Shown: positions 16,411 through 21,496 of the stretch, piece after piece
How the letters are laid out: each line of letters begins with the position of its first letter
Position numbering within the stretch: the stretch's first letter is position 1
Assembly: GCA_934426255.1 (NCBI GenBank)
Contig: CAKRYD010000035.1
Span: 1-21,496, forward strand
Source: an uncultured Bacteroidaceae bacterium
GTDB lineage: Bacteria > Bacteroidota > Bacteroidia > Bacteroidales > Bacteroidaceae
Direction of reading: 5' to 3'
DNA: 21,496 nucleotides
Notes under the pieces: generated by a model
The model's database searches: none
Told to the model about the DNA's origin: nothing
What the model saw: the letters and a program-made list of their open reading frames with translations, nothing else
Program-made: the position numbers and the translations under genes

Positions 16411-17325
16411 ATGTCAAAATATCTTCTGAGAAGCAAGTCGATACTGCTGCTGTCATTGCTATTGCCGTTGCAGGCCTTGGCGCAGGCCGAATTGTACAAT
16501 TCATATATCCGGCAATATGCTGCAATGGCGGTGGAGCAGATGGAGAAATACAGAATACCGGCCAGCATCACCTTGGCGCAAGCCTTGTTGGAAAGCCGCG
16601 CAGGCACAAGCCGGCTGGCCGTGCAGGGCAAAAATCATTTCGGAATAAAGTGTGGCGGAAGCTGGACGGGACCCTACATGCTGGTAAATGATGATGCTCC
16701 CAACGAGCATTTTCGCGTTTACAAGTCGGTCAGAGAGTCTTATGTAGACCATTCGGAATTTTTGACCGTCAACAAGCGTTATGCCGGTCTGTTCAAACTG
16801 CACCTGCACGACTACAAAGGATGGGCTCGCGGCTTGAAAGCGGCCGGCTATGCCACCAATCCGCGATATGCGCAAATTCTGATACAGTTGATAGAAGACT
16901 ACGACCTGGCCAAAATGGACAGGCTCAGCCTAAGGAGCTTCAGACACAAAGGCCACCGGGGCGGCGGCACGGAATTTTCTCACGAAGTGAATATGTGCAA
17001 CCGCAATTTCTACACCATAGCCCGCCAAGGCGATACCTACAAGTCGATTGCAAAAGAGATGGGCATTTCCGAGCGCCGTCTTCGCAAATACAACGAAGTA
17101 GACAAGCGGTATGTTCTCGAAGCCGGCGACATTGTATATTTCGAAAAGAAACAACGGCAGGCCGACAAGAGCTATTCGGGCGTCTATCACCGGATGAAAG
17201 CGGGAGAATCGCTCTATCTCTTGAGCCAGCAGTATGGCATGAGAGTGGCTACACTCTATAAAATAAATAAATTGTCACCCGAATATGTGCCTCAGGTAGG
17301 CGACTTGATATTACTGCGCAAATAG
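16411..17325 (+). CDS. Secreted glucosaminidase (GH73-like) with two LysM domains
   Basis: Predicted N-acetylglucosaminidase that cleaves peptidoglycan glycan strands and is held to the wall by LysM domains. From ATG 16411 it has 304 residues. A signal peptide follows (basic MSKYLLRSK, a leucine-rich core, likely cleavage after ALA at residue 24). The glucosaminidase domain spans about 30-175, with LAQALLESRAGTS carrying the catalytic Glu61 candidate and NHFGIKCGGSW behind it. Two LysM repeats occur at about 200-250 (YTIARQGDTYKSIAKE) and 258-304 (HRMKAGESLYLLSQQYG). The frame extends upstream to 16249, but that extension would bury the signal peptide behind 54 low-complexity polar residues and lies upstream of the candidate promoter. 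Its position after murF/alr fits a wall-remodelling role. Confidence 0.9.
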   Translation: MSKYLLRSKSILLLSLLLPLQALAQAELYNSYIRQYAAMAVEQMEKYRIPASITLAQALLESRAGTSRLAVQGKNHFGIKCGGSWTGPYMLVNDDAPNEHFRVYKSVRESYVDHSEFLTVNKRYAGLFKLHLHDYKGWARGLKAAGYATNPRYAQILIQLIEDYDLAKMDRLSLRSFRHKGHRGGGTEFSHEVNMCNRNFYTIARQGDTYKSIAKEMGISERRLRKYNEVDKRYVLEAGDIVYFEKKQRQADKSYSGVYHRMKAGESLYLLSQQYGMRVATLYKINKLSPEYVPQVGDLILLRK

Positions 17326-17379
17326 TGCGGTTCAGTGCATTTGAGGCCGATAAGTATACGGGTATAAATAGAAAAATAG

Positions 17380-17387
17380 TACTTTTG
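17380..17387 (+). promoter_or_regulatory. Candidate -7 element for the map-tsaD-pncC cluster
   Basis: TACTTTTG matches TAnnTTTG exactly and lies 34 bases before the GTG start of map. No TTTG is present at the usual -33 distance, so this is supported by the -7 match and position only. Confidence 0.5.
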
Positions 17388-17421
17388 CGGCGTAATAACC
17401 GGAAACAAACAAGTAACGAAA

Positions 17422-18282
17422 GTGTTTGGAAAAAGAATTAGGAAGAATTGGGTCTTGGCAGCAGGTGAGCAACCGACAGCACTCGACCGTAAAGTCCTGT
17501 CTTTGCAAGAACAAGGTTTCATAGTGCCTCGCAAAGAGATGATCAAGACCCCGGAGCAAATTGAAGGCATACGCCAAAGCGGAGTTATCAATAGTGGCGT
17601 GTTGGACTTGGTTGCCCGTGAAATACATGCCGGAATGACAACGGGTGATATCGATCGCCTTGTTTATGAATATACCACAAGCCACGGTGCAATACCGGCC
17701 CCTTTAAACTATGAAGGCTTTCCTAAAAGTGTCTGCACGAGCATAGACGAGGTTGTCTGCCACGGAATACCCAACGACGAAGAACAATTGCTGGAAGGCG
17801 ATATAGTGAATGTCGATGTTTCGACCATATACAAAGGCTATTATAGCGATGCATCGCGCATGTTTGTCATAGGAAAGACAACCCCCGAAAAGCAACATTT
17901 GGTGGATGTAGCGCGCGAATGTCTGGAATTGGGCGCGGCAGCCGCACATCCTTACGGGCAATTGGGCGATATAGCCGATGCCATTACGCGCCACGCACAT
18001 AAAAACGGCTATTCGGTGGTACGCGACCTTTGCGGCCACGGAGTAGGGCTCGAATTTCATGAGGACCCCGAAGTGAATCACTACGGCCGGAAAGGAACAG
18101 GAATGGTGATGGTGCCGGGAATGGTCTTCACAATTGAGCCAATGATCAACATGGGAACATGGGAAGTGTTTATCGATGCCGAAGATGGTTGGACAGTAGT
18201 GACCGAAGACGAGCTGCCGAGCGCGCAGTGGGAGCATACTTTTGTGATGACGGAGCACGGTCTGGAAATCTTGTCGGACTGA
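17422..18282 (+). CDS. map: Type I methionine aminopeptidase
   Basis: Removes the initiator methionine from new proteins in the cytoplasm. On a GTG start it has 286 residues, and all five metal ligands of the pita-bread fold are present: D132 in VNVDV, D143 in YSDASRM, H206 in CGHGVGLEFHEDP, E239 in FTIEPM and E271 in QWEHTF. The substrate-contact His114 lies in VCHGIP. Compared with E. coli Map it has about 35 extra N-terminal residues, basic at first (FGKRIRKNW) and then LDRKVLSLQEQGFIVPR. That extension could contact the ribosome or be a family feature of Bacteroidota Map. The next ATG is at codon 40, so if the GTG is wrong the protein would lose this segment. Genomes of this group often carry more than one Map. 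First gene of a cluster with tsaD 16 bases downstream. Confidence 0.93.
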   Translation: MFGKRIRKNWVLAAGEQPTALDRKVLSLQEQGFIVPRKEMIKTPEQIEGIRQSGVINSGVLDLVAREIHAGMTTGDIDRLVYEYTTSHGAIPAPLNYEGFPKSVCTSIDEVVCHGIPNDEEQLLEGDIVNVDVSTIYKGYYSDASRMFVIGKTTPEKQHLVDVARECLELGAAAAHPYGQLGDIADAITRHAHKNGYSVVRDLCGHGVGLEFHEDPEVNHYGRKGTGMVMVPGMVFTIEPMINMGTWEVFIDAEDGWTVVTEDELPSAQWEHTFVMTEHGLEILSD

Positions 18283-18298
18283 CACAAAACGAGAGGGA

Positions 18299-19324
18299 AT
18301 GGAAAAAGACATTATAATATTAGGTATAGAATCGAGTTGTGACGATACGTCGGCGGCAGTCATAAAAAACGGTTGGCTGCTGGGACAAGCCACCGCGAGC
18401 CAGGAAGTGCACCGCAACTATGGCGGAGTTGTGCCCGAACTGGCTTCAAGAGCACATGAACAAAACATCGTGCCCACCGTGGATGCCGCCTTGAAAAAAG
18501 CCGGTATAAGCAAATACGATCTGACAGCGATAGGTTTTACGCTCGGGCCGGGGCTGATGGGGTCGCTGCTGGTAGGAGTGTCGTTCGCCAAGGGGCTTTC
18601 AATAGCTTTAGGCATTCAATTGGTAGACGTTAACCATCTGCAAGGTCATATTTTAGCCCATTTTATCGAAGAAAAAGGTAAGGAAAACCGCCATCCCGCT
18701 TTCCCGTTCCTTTGTCTGCTTGTAAGCGGCGGAAATTCGCAGATCGTAAAGGTCAATAGCTATAAGGATATGGAGATATTGGGGCAGACAATCGATGACG
18801 CAGCAGGCGAAACCATCGATAAATGCTCGAAATTCATGGGACTTGGCTACCCCGGAGGTCCCATCATAGACCGTTTGGCAAGAAAAGGCAATCCCGAAGC
18901 TTTTGAATTCAACAAACCTTCGGTGCCCGGCTTGGACTATAGTTTTAGCGGTCTGAAAACGTCGTTGCTTTACTTTTTGCGTGACAAAATCAAGGAAAAT
19001 CCCGATTTTATCGAACAAAACAAAGAAGATTTGGCAGCCTCTTTTGAAAAGACCGTAGTTGACGTATTGATGAAAAAACTCAGTCTGGCGGTAAAACAAA
19101 CCGGGATAAACCGTGTTGCAGTGGCGGGCGGTGTCTCCGCCAACACAAAACTGCGTGAAGCCTTCCTTGAAAAACGTGACAAATGCGGATGGGATGTTTA
19201 CATTCCGCCTTTTTCCTATACCACCGACAATGCAGCCATGATAGCAATGGCCGCTTATTTCAAGTATCAGGATCAAGATTTTTGTCCATTGGACAAACCT
19301 GCCTATTCGCGTGTGACAATCTGA
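18299..19324 (+). CDS. tsaD: tRNA N6-adenosine threonylcarbamoyltransferase TsaD
   Basis: Transfers the threonylcarbamoyl group to A37 of ANN-decoding tRNAs, working with TsaB, TsaC and TsaE, none of which is visible here. The 341 residues show the ASKHA-fold signatures: GIESSCDDTSAAV at 9-21, metal-binding H113 and H117 in NHLQGHILAH, VSGGNSQIV at 142-150, AGGVSANTKL around 276-285, and the metal-binding Asp310 in TTDNAAMIA. Length and motifs match intact bacterial TsaD. A purine-rich GAGAGGG lies directly before the ATG but is too close to act as a normal ribosome site. It is 16 bases after map and 25 bases before pncC, so one transcript is likely. Confidence 0.96.
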   Translation: MEKDIIILGIESSCDDTSAAVIKNGWLLGQATASQEVHRNYGGVVPELASRAHEQNIVPTVDAALKKAGISKYDLTAIGFTLGPGLMGSLLVGVSFAKGLSIALGIQLVDVNHLQGHILAHFIEEKGKENRHPAFPFLCLLVSGGNSQIVKVNSYKDMEILGQTIDDAAGETIDKCSKFMGLGYPGGPIIDRLARKGNPEAFEFNKPSVPGLDYSFSGLKTSLLYFLRDKIKENPDFIEQNKEDLAASFEKTVVDVLMKKLSLAVKQTGINRVAVAGGVSANTKLREAFLEKRDKCGWDVYIPPFSYTTDNAAMIAMAAYFKYQDQDFCPLDKPAYSRVTI

Positions 19325-19349
19325 AAAACAACCGTAAAGAAATAAATAG

Positions 19350-19859
19350 ATGGAGTTGAATTTGAAATTCGTCGGAAAAGAAATCAGCCTTCAAATGTGG
19401 AAATTGGGAAAAACATTATCAACGGCTGAAAGTTGCAGCGCCGGAAGAATCGCATCGGCCTTAACCGTTTCCGCCGGAAGTTCGCACTATTTCAAAGGCG
19501 GTCTGGTGTGCTATGCCGATGAAATAAAAGTAAAATACCTCGGAGTGAGCGAAGACTTGCTAAAGGAAAAGACAGCCGTATGCGAAGAGGTTGCCAGACA
19601 AATGGTTATAGGGGCAAACAAAATGTTTGGCACCGATTACAGCATAGCCATCACAGGATATGCCGGCCCCGGTGGAGGAACCGACGATAATCCTGTGGGA
19701 ACTGTATGGATTGCATTGGGCTCGAACGACAACATAGTGACCCGAAAAGTCTTTCATGACATGGGAAGAGACGAAAATACAACACTTGCAGCAGAAGAAG
19801 CAATGGCCATGCTAAGGGATTTCTTGAAAGATGAGATAGAAAAAAACGAAAAAGCGTGA
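19350..19859 (+). CDS. pncC: CinA C-terminal-type nicotinamide-nucleotide amidase (PncC)
   Basis: Deamidates nicotinamide mononucleotide to nicotinic acid mononucleotide, recycling pyridine nucleotides. The 169-residue protein is a stand-alone CinA C-terminal domain without the N-terminal COG1058 part. Family motifs are AESCSAG at 26-32 with nucleophile candidate Ser28, the Tyr55-to-Lys60 pair in CYADEIK, and AITGYAGPGGGTDDNPVGT at 100-118. Activity is known for close family members and inferred here. It closes the map-tsaD-pncC cluster. The downstream 19860-19899 stretch has no strong hairpin, so readthrough toward rpmB cannot be excluded. Confidence 0.92.
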   Translation: MELNLKFVGKEISLQMWKLGKTLSTAESCSAGRIASALTVSAGSSHYFKGGLVCYADEIKVKYLGVSEDLLKEKTAVCEEVARQMVIGANKMFGTDYSIAITGYAGPGGGTDDNPVGTVWIALGSNDNIVTRKVFHDMGRDENTTLAAEEAMAMLRDFLKDEIEKNEKA

Positions 19860-19875
19860 TTTTTCATAAGGAATA

Positions 19876-19907
19876 ATTGGCTGATTCAATTATAAATGTT
19901 ACCTTTG
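19876..19907 (+). promoter_or_regulatory. Promoter of the rpmB-rpmG-DUF4295 operon
   Basis: TACCTTTG at 19900-19907 is a canonical Bacteroidota -7 element. ATTG at 19876-19879 serves as a three-of-four match to the -33 TTTG, with a 20-base spacer. Transcription would start near 19913, giving a leader of about 55 bases before rpmB. Confidence 0.7.
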
Positions 19908-19968
19908 CAGCTCGAAAATAGCATGTAAGGCTATCATTTGAGAATAAAACAAAACAAAAATATTAGCG

Positions 19969-20229
19969 ATGTCAAAAATCTGTCAAATCACAGGCAAGAA
20001 AGCTATGATAGGCAACAACGTTTCAAAATCGAAGCGTCGCACCAAACGTAGTTTCGACCTTAACTTATTCACGAAGAAATTTTATTACGTTGAGCAAGAC
20101 TGCTGGATTAGTTTGAGCATTTGTGCAGCCGGTTTGCGCATGATCAATAAAGTAGGGCTTGACGCAGCATTGAAAAATGCAGTTGCAAAGGGATTTTGCG
20201 ATTGGAAGAAAATTAGAGTAATTGCTTAA
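19969..20229 (+). CDS. rpmB: 50S ribosomal protein L28 (bL28)
   Basis: Small basic protein of the large ribosomal subunit, 86 residues. It has the L28 N-terminus (MSKICQITGKKAMIGNNVS) followed by the basic KSKRRTKRSF segment and the C-terminal GLDAALKNA region. The zinc-binding CxxC pairs of some L28 proteins are absent; C5 stands alone near the start, so this is a zinc-free form. First gene of a three-gene ribosomal operon with its own promoter; rpmG follows after 12 bases. Confidence 0.97.
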   Translation: MSKICQITGKKAMIGNNVSKSKRRTKRSFDLNLFTKKFYYVEQDCWISLSICAAGLRMINKVGLDAALKNAVAKGFCDWKKIRVIA

Positions 20230-20241
20230 CATCAAACGGAC

Positions 20242-20430
20242 ATGGCAAAGAAAACAAAAGGAAACAGGGTGCAAGTAATATTGGAATGTACTGAGATGAA
20301 AGACAGCGGGCTTCCCGGAACATCACGCTACATTACAACAAAGAACAGAAAGAATACACCGGACAGATTGGAATTGAAGAAATACAATCCCATTTTGAAG
20401 AGAATGACTATTCATAAGGAGATAAAATAA
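20242..20430 (+). CDS. rpmG: 50S ribosomal protein L33 (bL33)
   Basis: Large-subunit ribosomal protein of 62 residues with the L33 pattern: AKKTKGNRVQVILECTE, the RYITTKNRKNTPDRLELKKY core and a basic C-terminus. It has only one Cys (C16), so the four-cysteine zinc site of the C+ form is missing. Together with the zinc-free L28 upstream this suggests the operon encodes zinc-independent versions of both proteins. It is flanked by 12-base gaps on both sides within the operon. Confidence 0.97.
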   Translation: MAKKTKGNRVQVILECTEMKDSGLPGTSRYITTKNRKNTPDRLELKKYNPILKRMTIHKEIK

Positions 20431-20442
20431 CAATTTGTAGAC

Positions 20443-20598
20443 ATGGCAAAAAAAACAGTCGCAACCTTACACGAAGGTAACAAAGACGGGCGCTCTTATT
20501 CAAAAGTAATTAAGATGGTAAAGAGCCCCAAGACCGGCGCTTACGTATTCGATGAGCAGATGGTTCCCAATGAAGATGTAAAGAAATTCTTTAAATAA
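20443..20598 (+). CDS. DUF4295 small protein, putative ribosomal protein
   Basis: A 51-residue basic protein beginning MAKKTVATLHEG and ending VPNEDVKKFFK, matching the DUF4295 family confined to Bacteroidota. It sits 12 bases after rpmG in the ribosomal operon and is followed by a strong terminator, so it is made together with L28 and L33. From memory, structural work on a Flavobacterium ribosome described an extra large-subunit protein, bL38, that corresponds to this type of gene; I cannot confirm the match here. Ribosomal association is well supported by context; the exact role is not visible from sequence. Confidence 0.9.
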   Translation: MAKKTVATLHEGNKDGRSYSKVIKMVKSPKTGAYVFDEQMVPNEDVKKFFK

Positions 20599-20619
20599 GA
20601 AATGAAATAAAGGATATAT

Positions 20620-20655
20620 GAAGGTATGCCGCACAAGCATACCTTCTTTAGTTTT
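20620..20655 (+). terminator. Rho-independent terminator of the ribosomal operon
   Basis: A perfect 10-bp stem, GAAGGTATGC (20620-20629) pairing with GCATACCTTC (20637-20646), encloses a 7-base loop and is followed by a T-rich run (TTTAGTTTT). It lies 21 bases after the DUF4295 stop and 13 bases before the next start codon. Confidence 0.88.
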
Positions 20656-20668
20656 AGAATAAATAGCG

Positions 20669-21496
20669 ATGAAAGAATTATTATTGAAATACGGATGCAA
20701 TCCGAATCAAAAGCCTGCGCGCATATATATGGACGAAGGCGAGTTGCCCATTACAGTTCTCAGCGGCCGCCCGGGCTATATTAATTTGTTGGACGCATTG
20801 AACAGCTGGCAATTGGTGAAGGAATTGAAAGCAGCTACCGGCATGCCTGCCGCAGCCTCTTTTAAGCATGTTTCGCCGGCAGGCGCGGCCATAGGCCTAC
20901 CGCTAAGCGATGTTTTGAAGAAAATATATTTTGTTGATGATGTAAAGGTTGCTCTTACACCGATGGCTTGTGCCTATGCCAGGGCACGCGGAGCCGATCG
21001 CATGTCTTCTTATGGTGATTTTATTGCATTGAGCGACACATGCGATGAAGCAACTGCAGTTTTAATCAAGCGTGAAGTTTCGGATGGCATCATAGCTCCC
21101 GGATACACACCTGAAGCTCTGGCTATTTTGAAAGAAAAGCGCAAAGGAACTTATAATGTGATTCAAATAGATCCTGAATATATTCCTCAGCCCATCGAAC
21201 GCAAGCAAGTGTTTGGCGTAACGTTCGAGCAATTGCGCAATGAGATAGACTTGTCGTCAGATAGTTTGTTCGATAACATACCTACTGATAATAAGTCATT
21301 CCCGGAGGATGCCAAGCGCGACTTGAAAATTGCCTTGATCACACTGAAATATACCCAAAGCAATTCCGTGTGCTATGTAAAAGGTGGTCAGGCCATAGGT
21401 ATTGGTGCCGGTCAGCAGAGCCGCATTCATTGTACGCGACTTGCAGGCAACAAAGCCGATATATGGGGGTTGCGTCAACATCCAAAAGTGCTTGCT
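20669..21496 (+). CDS. Stand-alone AICAR formyltransferase, 3' end cut by window
   Basis: Transfers a formyl group from 10-formyltetrahydrofolate to AICAR, the penultimate step of purine synthesis. The visible 276 residues begin directly with the transformylase fold. The catalytic Lys66-His67 pair is in KHVSPAG, and the family block NSVCYVKGGQAIGIGAGQQS, followed by RIHCTRLAG, is near the cut end. The usual PurH N-terminal IMP cyclohydrolase domain of about 190 residues is absent, and the strong terminator immediately upstream leaves no room for it. This is therefore a single-function form, as known in Bacteroidota, sometimes alongside a full PurH. Its ATG at 20669 lies 13 bases after the T-run. 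A weak TAGTTTTA match overlaps the terminator tail, but its own promoter is not clear. Confidence 0.93.
   Translation, partial: MKELLLKYGCNPNQKPARIYMDEGELPITVLSGRPGYINLLDALNSWQLVKELKAATGMPAAASFKHVSPAGAAIGLPLSDVLKKIYFVDDVKVALTPMACAYARARGADRMSSYGDFIALSDTCDEATAVLIKREVSDGIIAPGYTPEALAILKEKRKGTYNVIQIDPEYIPQPIERKQVFGVTFEQLRNEIDLSSDSLFDNIPTDNKSFPEDAKRDLKIALITLKYTQSNSVCYVKGGQAIGIGAGQQSRIHCTRLAGNKADIWGLRQHPKVLA

Noticed and set aside
17704..18417. 237-codon minus-strand open frame
   Set aside because: Antisense to map and the tsaD start; rich in Cys and His in a way typical of shadow frames, with no domain signal.
18653..19276. 207-codon minus-strand open frame
   Set aside because: Antisense shadow of tsaD.
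19918..19934. Small hairpin ATAGC/GCTAT in the rpmB leader, considered as an autoregulatory site
   Set aside because: Only a 5-bp stem with a 7-base loop, not clearly beyond chance and without a known matching ribosomal-protein leader motif.
1..21496. CRISPR arrays, insertion sequences, integrases, tRNA or rRNA genes
   Set aside because: I found no regularly spaced repeats, transposase or integrase motifs, terminal inverted repeats or RNA-gene patterns on reading both strands; a covariance-model search would be needed to exclude small RNAs.

Overview
The window looks chromosomal and comes from the Bacteroidota, most likely order Bacteroidales; genus cannot be decided from it. Supporting signs are -7 promoter elements of the form TAnnTTTG (Bacteroidota housekeeping sigma factor type) upstream of several genes, little Shine-Dalgarno signal, a MurF-alanine racemase fusion, a GSCFA-domain protein, a DUF4295 gene in the L28-L33 operon, and a stand-alone AICAR formyltransferase.

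Region 1 (1-6129, minus strand) is accessory DNA. A 1085-residue helicase with an N-terminal phospholipase D-like domain is followed after 8 bases by an Eco57I-type adenine DNA methyltransferase that runs off the left edge. This looks like a two-gene restriction or anti-phage cassette. The distal third of the methyltransferase, just past the NPPY motif where the target-recognition region should lie, is clearly more AT-rich than the rest.

Region 2 (6130-6837) lies between accessory and core DNA. It holds a perfect 28-bp palindrome 115 bases upstream of the helicase start, then a decayed plus-strand TPR-protein gene broken by a nonsense codon and frameshifts.

Region 3 (6838-12549, minus strand) is a tightly coupled operon dxs-trkA-trkH-manA: isoprenoid precursor synthesis, a Trk potassium uptake system (NAD-binding regulator plus channel) and mannose-6-phosphate isomerase. 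The junctions overlap by 4 and 1 bases and are then 5 bases apart.

Region 4 (12571-19859, plus strand) starts from a divergent promoter region shared with dxs. It carries a GSCFA-domain protein, the fused murF/alr gene, a secreted glucosaminidase with two LysM domains, and a map-tsaD-pncC cluster. Cell-wall precursor synthesis and wall remodelling sit together here, followed by protein and tRNA maturation.

Region 5 (19876-21496, plus strand) is a ribosomal protein operon, rpmB-rpmG-DUF4295, with a canonical promoter and a strong terminator. It is followed by the 5' part of an AICAR formyltransferase gene that continues past the right edge. I see no rRNA, tRNA, CRISPR array or insertion sequence.
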